Shown piece after piece: positions 32,661 through 42,552 of a stretch of DNA of 64,000 nucleotides. The first letter of the stretch is position 1; each line of letters begins with the position of its first letter. The notes beneath the pieces were generated by a model. That model saw only the letters and a program-made list of their open reading frames with translations. It ran no database searches and was not told the DNA's origin. The position numbers were made by a program, and so were the translations under genes. Origin of the DNA: an uncultured Bacteroidales bacterium (GTDB taxonomy: Bacteria > Bacteroidota > Bacteroidia > Bacteroidales > P3); the NCBI GenBank assembly GCA_900317285.1, contig ONGA01000001.1, positions 62,001-126,000 on the forward strand, written 5' to 3'.

Positions 32661-33050
32661 TGTGTTTATGCGGATGGTGTTCCCCTGTATGCCTTCCGCA
32701 TATATGCGGGGAGCATTGTAGGTGCTGTAAAATGGTCACGCATTGATGCGGGATGATGAAACAGTGCGGTAAATGCCTTTTGCAATAATGCGAGGTCGTT
32801 TTACAGTGCAGTAAATGCGTTTCGCAGTGATGCGAGGTCTATTTTCTGCCCAAACAGTGCCTCCGCATTGATGCGAGATGAAGCTGAGGGTTTTCGTTGT
32901 AGCGTGCCTTCGACACGCAAGGCAGTCATGAGTTATGCTAACCCCATACGGCACGCCGTATGGGGTTAATGGGATGGCGTGCCTCCGGCACGCTATGGTG
33001 ATCACTCGTATGAGCGTCAGCCCGCGTGCCGGAGGCACGCTACTGCCTTT
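32661..33050. repeat. Repeat-rich intergenic region with palindromes
   Basis: I find no gene here. Left part: variants of GCATTGATGCGGGATGA and CAGTGCGGTAAATGC, repeated four times. Right part: the palindromic CCCCATACGGC/GCCGTATGGGG (32942-32965) and three GCGTGCC-CGG-GGCACGC type hairpins (for example GCGTGCCTCCGGCACGC at 32976-32992 and its inverted form at 33019-33036). They are REP-like and could act on asnS mRNA ends. Confidence 0.75.
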
Positions 33051-34454
33051 TTAGAACTCGGCGGTCTTCGGCGTTCTCGGGAAGGGAATGACGTCACGGA
33101 TGTTGGCCATGCCGGTAACGAAGAGCATCAGTCGCTCGAAGCCGAGGCCAAAGCCAGCGTGCGGGCAGCTGCCGTAGCGGCGTGTGTCGAGGTACCACCA
33201 CATATCCTTCATCGGGATGTTCAGCTCGTTGATGCGGGTCATCAGTTTGTCGTAGTTCTCCTCGCGGACGCTACCACCGATAATCTCGCCAATCTGCGGG
33301 AAGAGCACGTCGGTGCCCTGCACAGTCTTGCCGTCGTCGTTCTGCTTCATGTAGAAAGCCTTGATCTCCTTCGGGTAGTCAATCATGATGACGGGTTTCT
33401 TAAAGTGCTGTTCCACGAGGTAGCGCTCGTGCTCGGAGGCCAGGTCGACACCCCAGCTGACGGGGAACTCAAACTTGTGGCCCTTGGCGACGGCTTCTTC
33501 CAATATCTTGATACCCTCGGTGTAGGGCAGGCGTACGAAGTCGGTGTCGATGACGCTCTTCAGGCGCTCGATGAGACCGTTGTCAATCATCTTGTTGAGG
33601 AACTCGAGGTCATCCATGCAGTGGTCGAGGGCCCATTTGACGCAGTATTTGATGAACTCCTCTTCGAGGGCGGTGAGGTCGTCGAGCTGGTAGAAGGCCA
33701 TCTCGGGCTCAATCATCCAGAACTCTGCCAGGTGGCGCGGAGTGTTCGAGTTTTCTGCGCGGAAGGTAGGACCAAATGTATAGATCTTACCCAGCGAGGT
33801 AGCACCGAGCTCGCCTTCCAGCTGGCCACTGACGGTGAGGGCGGTGAACTTGCCGAAAAAGTCCTGCTCCCAGTCGATGGTACCGTCCTCCTTGCGTGGC
33901 GGGTTCTCGGGGTCTAACGTGCTCACGTGGAACATCTCGCCAGCACCCTCGCAGTCGCTAGCGGTGATGAGCGGCGTGTGGAAGTAGAAGAAGCCGCGCT
34001 CATGGAAGAAAGTGTGGATGGCCATAGCCATGTTGTGGCGAAGACGCATGACGGCGCCGAAGGTGTTGGTGCGCAGGCGCAGATGACCGATTTCGCGGAG
34101 AAACTCCATGCTGTGGCCCTTCTTCTGGAGGGGGTAGGTGTTGGGGTCGGCCTCGCCATAGACGACAATGCTTTCGGCCTGCACCTCGACGGCCTGGCCG
34201 CTTCCCTGGCTCTCAACGAGCTTGCCCTCCACGCCGATGCAGGCGCCGGTGGTGATGCGCTTCAGTTCTTCCTCGAACTTGGCGGGGTCGGCGACGACCT
34301 GGATATTATGGATAATCGAGCCGTCGTTCACAGCCAGGAAAGCGACGTTCTTGTTGCCGCGCTTGGTGCGCACCCAGCCTTTTACACATATCGTGGTGCC
34401 GATGAGGGCGCTCACATCTTCTTTCAATAATTGCTTAATCTCGTAGCGTTTCAT
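33051..34454 (-). CDS. asnS: Asparaginyl-tRNA synthetase
   Basis: The enzyme charges tRNA-Asn. The 467-residue protein has an OB-fold anticodon domain ([23 protein letters not shown]), class II motif 2 [21 protein letters not shown] and motif 3 [15 protein letters not shown]. Asparagine rather than aspartate specificity is suggested by the length and the AEFWMIEPE block of AsnS. It lies 12 bases after manC in a thyA-manC-asnS unit. Confidence 0.96.
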   Translation of the reverse strand: MKRYEIKQLLKEDVSALIGTTICVKGWVRTKRGNKNVAFLAVNDGSIIHNIQVVADPAKFEEELKRITTGACIGVEGKLVESQGSGQAVEVQAESIVVYGEADPNTYPLQKKGHSMEFLREIGHLRLRTNTFGAVMRLRHNMAMAIHTFFHERGFFYFHTPLITASDCEGAGEMFHVSTLDPENPPRKEDGTIDWEQDFFGKFTALTVSGQLEGELGATSLGKIYTFGPTFRAENSNTPRHLAEFWMIEPEMAFYQLDDLTALEEEFIKYCVKWALDHCMDDLEFLNKMIDNGLIERLKSVIDTDFVRLPYTEGIKILEEAVAKGHKFEFPVSWGVDLASEHERYLVEQHFKKPVIMIDYPKEIKAFYMKQNDDGKTVQGTDVLFPQIGEIIGGSVREENYDKLMTRINELNIPMKDMWWYLDTRRYGSCPHAGFGLGFERLMLFVTGMANIRDVIPFPRTPKTAEF

Positions 34455-34466
34455 TATGATTGTGTT

Positions 34467-35582
34467 TTATTTTTTGTCTATCAGTTTCTTCAGTTCCACG
34501 TCGCTGGCAAAGCGGAAGAGTTGGTCTTCATTCTTGCGTCGGCAGACAAGGAGGGTGTCACGACTGGCAGCGACGATATAGCCGTCGAGACCTTCAAGGA
34601 CGACATTCTTGGTTCTGTCGTTGGGCATGACAACCAAGGTATTCTTGGTGTCGTAGGTGAAGACATTGCCACAGAGGACTGCATTTCCATTGCGGTCGTG
34701 GCGGGAGACCTCATAGAGGGAATCCCAGGTCTCGACATCGCTCCAACCGAAGGAAGCAGCAAGAACATGGACATTGGAGGCGTGCTCCATGATGCCGTTG
34801 TCGACAGAGATTGCCTCACAGTGGGAGTATACATTTTCAAGCTCTTCCCGGGAAGTATCGGAGGAGAGGTTAAAGAAAGTGTCGGCAATGGCAGGGAGGT
34901 AGGTCTCGTAGGCCTTGCGTAATACAGGGAGTGTCCAGACAAAGATACCGGCATTCCAGAAAAACTCGCCACTGGCGATGAAATTGCGTGCCATCTCAAG
35001 TGGTGGTTTCTCGGTAAAGGTAACGACCTCAAAAAGGTTGTCGGGCTGTTCTCCCGCGCCTGCATGCTTTTGCCGAGAGGTTGAAGGCTCGCGGAATTGT
35101 ATGTATCCATAACTGGTGTCGGGGCGTGTGGGCAGAGCGCCAAGGGTGATAATCCAGTCATGGTCGGCAACAGTGGCCACAGCCTGCCGAATGTCAGCGA
35201 GAAAACGCTCACGACGGAAGACGGCATGGTCGGAAGGGGTTACGACAATCGTGGCATTGGGGTCACGATGGGCAATGACAGAGGCTGCGTAGGCAATGCA
35301 AGGAGCAGTGTTACGTCTCAAAGGTTCGGCGAGAATCTGCCACGACTCGAGATCGGGAAGCAACTCGCGGACACGGTCGGCATAGGCATCGCCAGTGACA
35401 ATAACAATACGCTCCTTGGGACAAATTCTAGAGAAACGTTCAACGGTCATCTGGAGCATAGTATTGCCTGTACCCATGACATCGATAAACTGTTTGGGAC
35501 AGTCGGGGTTACTCACGGGCCAGAATCGGCTTCCGATGCCGCCAGCCATGATAACGCACCAAAGGTGCTTGTTCTGTGTCAT
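34467..35582 (-). CDS. manC: Mannose-1-phosphate guanylyltransferase
   Basis: The enzyme makes GDP-mannose for surface polysaccharide. The 371-residue protein has the nucleotide-binding motif [27 protein letters not shown] and the product-binding FTEKPP, followed by [10 protein letters not shown]. It lacks the C-terminal phosphomannose isomerase domain of bifunctional enzymes and corresponds to the monofunctional form usual in Bacteroidetes. Its start overlaps the thyA stop by four bases (ATGA). Confidence 0.92.
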   Translation of the reverse strand: MTQNKHLWCVIMAGGIGSRFWPVSNPDCPKQFIDVMGTGNTMLQMTVERFSRICPKERIVIVTGDAYADRVRELLPDLESWQILAEPLRRNTAPCIAYAASVIAHRDPNATIVVTPSDHAVFRRERFLADIRQAVATVADHDWIITLGALPTRPDTSYGYIQFREPSTSRQKHAGAGEQPDNLFEVVTFTEKPPLEMARNFIASGEFFWNAGIFVWTLPVLRKAYETYLPAIADTFFNLSSDTSREELENVYSHCEAISVDNGIMEHASNVHVLAASFGWSDVETWDSLYEVSRHDRNGNAVLCGNVFTYDTKNTLVVMPNDRTKNVVLEGLDGYIVAASRDTLLVCRRKNEDQLFRFASDVELKKLIDKK

Positions 35583-36373
35583 ACGCTCACCTCCCCTTTG
35601 ATATGTGGATGTGGGTTGTAGTTCTCCAACGTGAAATCCTCATACCGGAAGCCGAAGATGTCCTTCACTTCGGGATTAAGGCGCATGGTGGGCAGTGGAC
35701 GGGGCTCTCGGGAAAGTTGCAGACGCACTTGGTCGAGGTGGTTCTTGTAGATATGGGCGTCACCAAAAGTGTGGACGAAGTCGCCAGGTTGCAATCCGCA
35801 CACCTGCGCCATCATCATCGTCAGTAACGCATAGCTGGCGATATTGAACGGCACGCCCAGGAAGATGTCGGCACTTCGCTGGTAGAGCTGGCACGAAAGT
35901 TTGCCATCGTTGACGTAAAACTGGAATAGGCAATGGCAGGGCGGAAGTGCCATATCTTGAATCTCGGCCGGGTTCCAGGCAGTAACAAGAAGACGCCGAC
36001 TGAACGGATTGGTTTTAATATCGTGCACCACATTGGCGATTTGGTCGATACTGCCACCCTTTCCGTCGGGCCACGAACGCCATTGAGACCCATAGACGGG
36101 ACCCAGGTCACCGTTCTCGTCAGCCCATTCATCCCAGATACTCACACCATTGTCTTTCAGGTACTTTATATTGGTTTCTCCTCGCAGAAACCACAGCAAC
36201 TCGTGGATAATAGAACGGAGGTGCAATTTCTTGGTTGTGAGAAGGGGAAATCCTTCAGAAAGGTCGAAACGCATCTGGTAGCCAAAGACACCGACAGTGC
36301 CAGTGCCGGTACGGTCTTCACGGGGACTGCCGTGGTCGAGGACGTGCTGGAGAAGTTCGAGATATTGTTTCAT
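35579..36373 (-). CDS. thyA: Thymidylate synthase ThyA
   Basis: ThyA methylates dUMP to dTMP with methylenetetrahydrofolate. The 264-residue protein has the active-site [11 protein letters not shown], the phosphate-binding [11 protein letters not shown] and [16 protein letters not shown]. Length is that of the E. coli type. No dihydrofolate reductase gene follows in the window. It is first in the thyA-manC-asnS unit. Confidence 0.97.
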   Translation of the reverse strand: MKQYLELLQHVLDHGSPREDRTGTGTVGVFGYQMRFDLSEGFPLLTTKKLHLRSIIHELLWFLRGETNIKYLKDNGVSIWDEWADENGDLGPVYGSQWRSWPDGKGGSIDQIANVVHDIKTNPFSRRLLVTAWNPAEIQDMALPPCHCLFQFYVNDGKLSCQLYQRSADIFLGVPFNIASYALLTMMMAQVCGLQPGDFVHTFGDAHIYKNHLDQVRLQLSREPRPLPTMRLNPEVKDIFGFRYEDFTLENYNPHPHIKGEVSV

Positions 36374-36466
36374 ACTTCACCCCTTAACGCAAGAAAAAAG
36401 AAAATGTTGTATAAGATAATAAAAAAACTTAACAAAAACGTAACAATTCGGTAATGGTATTCTTTG

Positions 36467-36474
36467 TACTTTTG
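36467..36474 (+). promoter_or_regulatory. -7 element of the Na/Pi transporter gene
   Basis: TACTTTTG, 27 bases upstream of the chosen start. The -33 region is not well conserved. Confidence 0.55.
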
Positions 36475-36501
36475 CAGCGTCAAACTACAAGAAAGAAACA
36501 T

Positions 36502-38238
36502 ATGGAATTGCAGAATATCATACTGGTAATCTTGAACTTGGCTGGTGCTTTGGCCATCTTCCTCTTCGCTATGAAACTGATGAGCGAGGGCTTGCAGAAG
36601 ATTGCCGGCAGCAAGATGCGCTCCGTGCTCAAGCACATCACCGGGAACCCCGTGAGCGGCATCCTCACCGGTACGGCGGTCACCGCCGCCATCCAAAGCT
36701 CGTCGGCCACAACGGTCATGGTGGTCAGCTTCGTCAACGCCGGCCTCCTGTCGCTGGCGGGCGCTGTGGCCGTCATCATGGGCGCCAACATCGGCACCAC
36801 TGTGACGGCCTGGATCATCACCCTCTTCGGCCTCGGCGAGGGCGCGGGTGGCTTCAGCCTCCCCATGCTCCTGGCCGCCGTCAGCCTCTTTTTCATCTTC
36901 TCCGGACGCGACCGCATGAAGTCTATCGGTCAGACGGTCATCGGCCTGGCACTCCTCCTCGTGGGTATGGAGCTGCTGCAGAAACCCCTGGCCAACCTCG
37001 ACCAGTACCCCGAGTTCCTCCATGCCCTCTCCACCCTCAGCGACTTCGGCTTCTGGTCCATCCTCATCTTCGTGGCCATCGGCGCCATCCTCACCTGCGT
37101 GGTGCAGGCCTCGGCGGCCATGATGGCCATCACCCTCGTTATGTGCTACAACGGCTGGATAGGTTTCGATGTCGCTGTGGCCCTGGTCATGGGTCAGAAC
37201 ATCGGCACTACCATCACCGCCAACCTGGCAGCCCTCGTGGCCAACGCCGCCGGCAAGAAGGCCGCCCGAGCCCACCTTGTCTTCAACGTCGTGGGCGTCA
37301 TCATCACCCTCATCGTCTTCTCCCCCCTCATGCGCTTCATCGCCTACCTCACCGAGAACATGACCGGCAGCAGCCCCTACGCCTCTATCGACGACCCGCT
37401 CTACAACCGCGAGTCCGTCCCCCTGGCCATCTCCCTGTTCCACACCATCTTCAACGTGGGCAACACCATCATCCTCGCCTTCTTCATCCCGCAGATTCTC
37501 AAGATCGTCAACTGGATGGTGAAGTCCAAGGAGGAGGAGAGCGAGGACGAGTTCCGCCTCACCTACATCTCCGGCAACTGGCTCTCCACCGCCGAGCTTA
37601 ACTTGCAGAGCGCCAAGAGCGAAATTGAGGAGTTCTCCAAACGTGTGCTCCGGATGTACACTTTCCTGCCGGGACTGCGTACCGCCAAGAACGACGAGGA
37701 ATTCGATGCCATCATGGCACGTATCGCCAAATATGAAGAGATTACCGACCGAATGGAGATGGAAATCAGCAAGTTCCTCACCAAGGTAGGGTCGGGTGAC
37801 ATTTCAGTGCATGCCTCCGAACGCATCAGCACCATGCTCCGCATCATTGACAACCTCGAATCCATAGGTGATATTATTTACCAGATTGCTATGACACGCC
37901 AGAGCAAGCGCGAAGACGCCGTCCACTTTGACGCTGGTCTTAACGCCAACCTCGAACAGATGCGCCAGCTGGTGCAACAGGCTCTCGATGTGATGGACCG
38001 CAACTTGCATGACTATGACCATGTCGACCTCGACGCGGCCTACGCTGCCGAACACACCATCAACGCCGAACGCGACCGTCTGCGCAAACAACATCTCGAC
38101 GCTCTCAAACTGGGTGTCTACGACTATGCTATCGGTAACGCTTACAGCAGCTTATATGCTCTGTACGAGAAACTTGGTGACTATGTCATCAACGTCTCCG
38201 AAGCAATTGACAATAGCCGCAAGCACACCGAAGACTGA
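36502..38238 (+). CDS. Na/Pi cotransporter family protein with C-terminal PhoU-like domain
   Basis: Imports inorganic phosphate with sodium. The 578-residue inner-membrane protein has eight or so helices in its first 350 residues with the paired motifs TAAIQSSSATTVM and CVVQASAAMMAI and GANIGTT/GQNIGTT, the inverted repeat of the PNaS family. A cytosolic PhoU-like helical domain covers about residues 370-570 (ERISTMLRIIDNLESIGDIIYQIA). The start MELQNIILVILNLAG is preferred over an upstream one that overlaps the -7 box. Confidence 0.93.
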   Translation: MELQNIILVILNLAGALAIFLFAMKLMSEGLQKIAGSKMRSVLKHITGNPVSGILTGTAVTAAIQSSSATTVMVVSFVNAGLLSLAGAVAVIMGANIGTTVTAWIITLFGLGEGAGGFSLPMLLAAVSLFFIFSGRDRMKSIGQTVIGLALLLVGMELLQKPLANLDQYPEFLHALSTLSDFGFWSILIFVAIGAILTCVVQASAAMMAITLVMCYNGWIGFDVAVALVMGQNIGTTITANLAALVANAAGKKAARAHLVFNVVGVIITLIVFSPLMRFIAYLTENMTGSSPYASIDDPLYNRESVPLAISLFHTIFNVGNTIILAFFIPQILKIVNWMVKSKEEESEDEFRLTYISGNWLSTAELNLQSAKSEIEEFSKRVLRMYTFLPGLRTAKNDEEFDAIMARIAKYEEITDRMEMEISKFLTKVGSGDISVHASERISTMLRIIDNLESIGDIIYQIAMTRQSKREDAVHFDAGLNANLEQMRQLVQQALDVMDRNLHDYDHVDLDAAYAAEHTINAERDRLRKQHLDALKLGVYDYAIGNAYSSLYALYEKLGDYVINVSEAIDNSRKHTED

Positions 38239-38293
38239 TCCGTTATCCGGCAGCCTCTGACTACACTTTTTATTAACATTTTTACTTTTTTTA

Positions 38294-38323
38294 TTTGTAT
38301 GTTAAAAAAAAAGTGTATTTTTG
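38294..38323 (+). promoter_or_regulatory. Promoter of the ECF sigma gene
   Basis: TTTG (38294-38297) and TATTTTTG (38316-38323) are separated by 18 bases. The leader is about 75 bases. Confidence 0.65.
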
Positions 38324-38401
38324 CAGCCGATTTGGATGTATAACAAAAACATTTCGGATGAAGCAACCTTATCAGTTTTAACCCCCTAAATATTAGAGGA
38401 A

Positions 38402-38995
38402 ATGACGGATTTAAAAATCAGACAACTGTCAGACAATGAACTGATTCAGCGCTACCAGGATGGTGAGGCGTCGTGCTTCAAGGTGCTTCTCGAAAGATAC
38501 CAAAGCAAGGTGTACGGATACATTTTCTCGGTGGTGAAAGACAAGGAAACCGCCGACGATATCTTTCAGGATACCTTCTACAAGGTGATTGTCACCATCA
38601 ACTCTGGTCTCTATAAGGACGAGAACAAATTTGTCCATTGGGTGATGCGCATTGCCCACAACTTAATAGTAGATCACTTCCGTCGCAACAACAAGATGCC
38701 GATGATTCCCAACAAACCTGAAGGTGACGTCATCGACAATCTGAGGCTTCAAGACGAAAACGCTGAAAACGCCATCATCAAGAAGCAGACGAGTCAGAAT
38801 ATACGCAAGCTGGTCAAAATGCTCCCCGCCGAGCAGCGTCGTGTGGTCATCCTGCGCCATTATGGCAAATGCGATTTCAAAGACATTGCCGCACGCACAG
38901 GCGTGAGCATCAACACCGCCCTCGGTCGCATGCGCTACGCCATCATCAACCTGCGCCGGCTGGCACAAGAAAACAATATGTATATAGAGCTTTGA
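38402..38995 (+). CDS. ECF-type RNA polymerase sigma factor
   Basis: The 197-residue protein has sigma region 2 (CFKVLLERYQSKVYGYIFSVVKDKETADDIFQDTFYKV, about 25-63) with the core-binding and -10 recognising helix FVHWVMRIAHNLIVDHFRR, and sigma region 4 with helix-turn-helix FKDIAARTGVSINTALGRMRYAI. No anti-sigma gene is adjacent, which is unusual for classic ECF sigmas but common for Bacteroidales housekeeping-like ones. It is coupled to the next gene by a stop/start overlap. Confidence 0.92.
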   Translation: MTDLKIRQLSDNELIQRYQDGEASCFKVLLERYQSKVYGYIFSVVKDKETADDIFQDTFYKVIVTINSGLYKDENKFVHWVMRIAHNLIVDHFRRNNKMPMIPNKPEGDVIDNLRLQDENAENAIIKKQTSQNIRKLVKMLPAEQRRVVILRHYGKCDFKDIAARTGVSINTALGRMRYAIINLRRLAQENNMYIEL

Positions 38996-39723
38996 TAAGT
39001 AAAAATAAACTGAAGGAATTGGCCGCCTACCGCCTGCAGAAACGTTGCGACGAGGAGGCGGTTTTTGTTGTCGAAGGACCCAAGATGGCCGCCGAGGCAA
39101 TGACGTCGGCTTTTGTCATCCGCACCGTCTGTGCCACAGCCGAATGGCTCTCGGTCCATGCCGACAGTATCGTGGCTTCCGAGACCTTCGAAGTGAGTCC
39201 CATGGAATTGGAGCGCCTCTCCAACTTCAAGACACCCAACCAAGTATGGATGCTGCTGGAACGGAAACAACCCAAAGACTGCAGGAACTCCAAGGAGCTC
39301 ATCCTGGCTCTCGATAAGATACAGGATCCCGGCAACCTGGGCACCATGCTGCGTACCGCCGACTGGTTCGGCATCCGCCATGTGATGTGCAGCAGCGACA
39401 CCGTCTCATGCTACAATCCCAAGGTGGTGCAGTCGTCCATGGGTGCCGTCTTCCGCACACAGGTGGATTATGTAGACCTTCCCCAGTGGCTTGCCTCCTG
39501 CGGCATACCCATCTATGGCGCCTCTCTCCAAGGCCAACCACTCAATAACACACTGACACATACTCCTGCCGTGCTGCTCATTGGCAACGAAAGCCGCGGC
39601 ATCAGTCCCGAAGCCATGAGCCAAGTGACACATCCTGTACTCATTCCCAACATCGGCGGCACCGCCGAAAGCCTCAACGCCGCCGTCGCTGCCGGAATCT
39701 TAATGCACTGGCTCGCCTCATAG
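38992..39723 (+). CDS. TrmH/SpoU family RNA 2'-O-methyltransferase with TTG start
   Basis: Methylates a ribose 2'-OH in rRNA or tRNA. The 243-residue protein has ILALDKIQDPGNLGTMLRTADWFGI (motif 1), VLLIGNESRGIS (motif 2) and IPNIGGTAESLNAAVAAGILMHW (motif 3), the SPOUT knot. The start is read as TTG at 38992, overlapping the sigma-factor stop (TTGA), because ISKNKLKELAAYRLQKRCDEEAVFVVEGPK matches the N-terminus of homologues. No ATG lies near it. The exact RNA target is unknown. Confidence 0.88.
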   Translation: MISKNKLKELAAYRLQKRCDEEAVFVVEGPKMAAEAMTSAFVIRTVCATAEWLSVHADSIVASETFEVSPMELERLSNFKTPNQVWMLLERKQPKDCRNSKELILALDKIQDPGNLGTMLRTADWFGIRHVMCSSDTVSCYNPKVVQSSMGAVFRTQVDYVDLPQWLASCGIPIYGASLQGQPLNNTLTHTPAVLLIGNESRGISPEAMSQVTHPVLIPNIGGTAESLNAAVAAGILMHWLAS

Positions 39724-39735
39724 AAAAACAGAAAC

Positions 39736-40761
39736 ATGGAACAGCTACAATATCAAGAAGGAAGAACAGAAATTAGCCACTTCGGCAAGGTCGCACTCAT
39801 CGATCGCCTCACCGCCGACACCGGCTGCAAAGGCGACGACTGTGCTGTGCTCGGCGAAGGTCCGCAGCGCACCCTCGTCACCACACAGACCATGGTCGAG
39901 GGCGTTGATTTCGACATGATGTACACACCGCTGAAGCATCTGGGATACAAGGCAGTATCCATCGCCATCAGCAATATCGCCGCCATGAACGGCACCCCGC
40001 GCCAGGCATTGGTGTCCATCGCTGTCAGCAACCGCTATTCTGTGGAGGCTCTCGACGAACTCTATGCCGGCATCCGCCTCTGCTGCGACCGTTATGATGT
40101 GTCTCTCGTGGGTGGCGACACCGCCAGCACACGCGCCGGTATGGTCATCACCGTCACCCTCATCGGCGATGTCGAGGAGGGCAAGATTGTCCATCGCAGC
40201 GGCGCCCGTCACAACGACCTCATCTGCGTCAGCGGCGACCTCGGCAGTGCTTATGCCGGATTACTCATCCTCGAACGCGAGAAGGTGACCTATCAGGCAA
40301 ACCCCGACTTCCAGCCCGACCTCGATGGTTTCGACTATGTCCTCGAGCGTTTCCTCAAGCCCGAGCCCCGTATGGATATTGTCAAGTCGCTGGCAGAACG
40401 CAACGTAGTGCCCACTTCCATGACCGACATCAGCGAAGGACTGGCCGACAGCCTGCTCCATCTCGCAAAAGCCTCCGGATGCGGATGCGAGGTTTACGAG
40501 GAGCGCATCCCCATCGACTACCAGACCTCGCGCGTCTGCTCCGAGATGAGCAAGAACATGCTGCCCGTCAGCTGCGCCCTCAACGGCGGCAAAGACTATG
40601 AGTTGCTCTTCACCGTCAGTCAGTCCGACTACGAGAAAGTCAAAGAAATGGAAGGCATACACATCATCGGTTATGTCACCGAGCCTGGAATGCCTTCGGT
40701 CATGGTCACCCCCCAGAATACCACTATCGAACTCCGCGCCCAAGGCTTCACAAAAGACTGA
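39736..40761 (+). CDS. thiL: Thiamine-monophosphate kinase ThiL
   Basis: ThiL phosphorylates thiamine monophosphate to the cofactor. The 341-residue protein has the AIRS-like fold motifs GDDCAVLG, MVEGVDFDMMYTPLKHLGYKAVS, DVSLVGGDTAS and NGGKDYELLFTV. It is single-copy here, with no thi biosynthesis genes nearby. It overlaps pcm by one base (TGATG). Confidence 0.94.
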   Translation: MEQLQYQEGRTEISHFGKVALIDRLTADTGCKGDDCAVLGEGPQRTLVTTQTMVEGVDFDMMYTPLKHLGYKAVSIAISNIAAMNGTPRQALVSIAVSNRYSVEALDELYAGIRLCCDRYDVSLVGGDTASTRAGMVITVTLIGDVEEGKIVHRSGARHNDLICVSGDLGSAYAGLLILEREKVTYQANPDFQPDLDGFDYVLERFLKPEPRMDIVKSLAERNVVPTSMTDISEGLADSLLHLAKASGCGCEVYEERIPIDYQTSRVCSEMSKNMLPVSCALNGGKDYELLFTVSQSDYEKVKEMEGIHIIGYVTEPGMPSVMVTPQNTTIELRAQGFTKD

Positions 40762-41423
40762 TGACCAGACAAGACACATTCAAACACAAAGGGTTGCGCG
40801 AGCGACTTGTCGCCCAGATGCGAAAAAAGGGTATCACCGACGAAGCGGTGCTCCGCGCCATGGGCGAGGTGCAGCGCCATTGGTTTCTCGACAGTGCCCT
40901 CGACGCCCTCGCCTACGAGGACCGCGCTCTCAAGATAGGCTGTGAGCAGACCATCTCCCATCCCTCCACCGTCGCCATGCAGAGCCAGTTGCTCAATGTC
41001 ACCCCGGGCATGAAAGTCCTGGAGATAGGCACCGGCAGCGGCTACCAGACCGCCATCCTCTGCCGCATGGGTGCCAAAGTCTTCACTGTCGAGCGCCAGA
41101 AAGGGCTCTTCGACAAGACCCGTCCCCTCCTGGCTGCCCTCGGCTACCGCGCCCGCTGCTTCCTCGGCGACGGCTATCAGGGCCTACAGGAAGTGAACTA
41201 CGGCCCCTACGACCGCATCATCGTCACCTGCGGCGCCCGCGAGATTCCCGACGCGCTCATGTCGCAACTCAAAACCGGCGGCATCATGGTCATCCCCCTT
41301 GGCGAGGAAGAGCAGGAGATGCTGCGCATCACAAAAAACGGAGACCGTCGCGAAGACTGGCAGATAGAAAAATTCGGCGCCTACAGCTTCGTGCCCATGC
41401 TCGACGGACGCAACATGGGCTGA
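40761..41423 (+). CDS. pcm: Protein-L-isoaspartate O-methyltransferase
   Basis: Repairs isoaspartyl residues in aged proteins. The 220-residue protein has the SAM site VLEIGTGSGYQTAIL, VERQKGLFDKTRPLL and the N-terminal HWFLDSALDALAYEDRALKIGCEQTISHP with the substrate loop typical of PCMT. Start overlaps the thiL stop. The stop is separated by only two bases from the end of the convergent gene. Confidence 0.94.
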   Translation: MTRQDTFKHKGLRERLVAQMRKKGITDEAVLRAMGEVQRHWFLDSALDALAYEDRALKIGCEQTISHPSTVAMQSQLLNVTPGMKVLEIGTGSGYQTAILCRMGAKVFTVERQKGLFDKTRPLLAALGYRARCFLGDGYQGLQEVNYGPYDRIIVTCGAREIPDALMSQLKTGGIMVIPLGEEEQEMLRITKNGDRREDWQIEKFGAYSFVPMLDGRNMG

Positions 41424-41425
41424 CA

Positions 41426-41788
41426 TTATCGAAGGATGAAGTGCTGCTTGCTGAGGTGGGGGTTCGTCACCGCGATACCCACCGAAAACAGGTCGATAGT
41501 GGCTTGATAACGAGGATTCTCCACAATGCCCTGCCAACGAGCCTCGTCGCGGTGGGGATGGTTGACAACGAGGAAGTCGGCCTCGGGAGCATGCAACGTG
41601 GCACTGCCATCAAGTCGTTGGGCTTGAATACCATAGCGCTGCTCCAGACGCCACACCGTCGATTCGTAACGCCCGCGCGGCGCACCAGGGGCACGCGAGA
41701 AAAGCACCTCCGTATAGAGTCCGTAGACGAAGGGGGAATGCAGGTTGAACTGCGTCTTGGCATGCAGGAAATGTTGAATCCGGTTCAC
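41426..41788 (-). CDS. Short protein with both ends of a Bacteroidetes SAM methyltransferase but no SAM core
   Basis: 120 residues. The N-terminus (HFLHAKTQFNLHSPFVYGLYTEVL) and the C-terminus (IDLFSVGIAVTNPHLSKQHFILR) look like those of Bacteroidetes class I methyltransferases of 230-260 residues, while the glycine-rich SAM-binding region between is missing. This suggests an internally deleted or repurposed derivative. The comparison is from memory, so it needs an alignment. The -7 box TACTTTTG lies at 41793-41800, so the mRNA would be leaderless or nearly so. Confidence 0.6.
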   Translation of the reverse strand: MNRIQHFLHAKTQFNLHSPFVYGLYTEVLFSRAPGAPRGRYESTVWRLEQRYGIQAQRLDGSATLHAPEADFLVVNHPHRDEARWQGIVENPRYQATIDLFSVGIAVTNPHLSKQHFILR

Positions 41789-41792
41789 GCTG

Positions 41793-41800
41793 CAAAAGTA
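41793..41800 (-). promoter_or_regulatory. -7 element immediately before the 41.4 kb gene
   Basis: The minus strand reads TACTTTTG, ending four bases before the ATG. The predicted start of transcription would fall at or in the start codon. Confidence 0.5.
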
Positions 41801-41807
41801 CGAAGAA

Positions 41808-41835
41808 AATTGATAATTGAAAATTGATAATTGAC
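41808..41835. repeat. Duplicated 14-base AT-rich unit upstream of gldD
   Basis: Two tandem copies of AAATTGATAATTGA, directly before gldD. Confidence 0.8.
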
Positions 41836-41841
41836 AAATAC

Positions 41842-42495
41842 ATGAGAATCAAGAATATACTTCTGGCAACAGCGTCACTTCTCACCTTGGCGGCATGCGG
41901 CGGCAACGACTATTCGCCCAAGCCTCAGGCTTACCTCCGCATCGATATGCCGGAGCACAACTACTGGCTTGTCGACAGTCTCTGCTCCCATCCCGGTGAC
42001 ACGCTCATACTTGGTAACGATACCATGATCGCCATTACCGGCTCCTGCAAGACCTTCCCCTTCACTTTCGAGGCCAACCAGTGCGTTGAACTCAAGGAGA
42101 AAGATGCCCCCAAGGGCGAGGAGTGGGTGGACATCAACTACCCGCAATGGGACGGCGTGATATTCCTCACCTACAAGCGCCTCAACGGCCCCGACGACCT
42201 GCGCGGCCAGACCGACACCTCCTCACGCCTGATGGAGAAGCACTATCAGTTTGCCTCTGGCATCGACGAGCAGACCTTCGAGAGCGACGACCACACCGTC
42301 CACGCCGTCAAGTGGCACATCAAAGGCCGCAACGTCGCCTCCACCTACCAGTTCTACGCCACCGACTCGCTGCACCACTTCCTCCGTGGTGCCCTCTACA
42401 TCAACTGTCCGCCCAACAACGACTCCCTCGCCCCAGTCCTCGAATACATCCAGACCGACATCGACCACCTCATCGAGACCCTCCGCTGGAAATAA
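41842..42495 (+). CDS. gldD: Gliding-motility lipoprotein GldD
   Basis: A 217-residue lipoprotein (LTLAACGG, Cys19) with the family core YSPKPQAYLRIDMPEHNYW after the lipobox, and FTFEANQCVELKEK later. GldD is required for gliding in Flavobacterium and is linked to T9SS genes in many non-gliding Bacteroidetes. It fits the T9SS cargo genes in this window. The ATG at 41842 lies right after an AT-rich repeat; an upstream in-frame ATG overlaps that repeat. Confidence 0.87.
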   Translation: MRIKNILLATASLLTLAACGGNDYSPKPQAYLRIDMPEHNYWLVDSLCSHPGDTLILGNDTMIAITGSCKTFPFTFEANQCVELKEKDAPKGEEWVDINYPQWDGVIFLTYKRLNGPDDLRGQTDTSSRLMEKHYQFASGIDEQTFESDDHTVHAVKWHIKGRNVASTYQFYATDSLHHFLRGALYINCPPNNDSLAPVLEYIQTDIDHLIETLRWK

Positions 42496-42552
42496 AATTT
42501 TTGTTCCCGGATCATACAATAATACGCGCAAGGCAACGTTAGGAAAAACATC

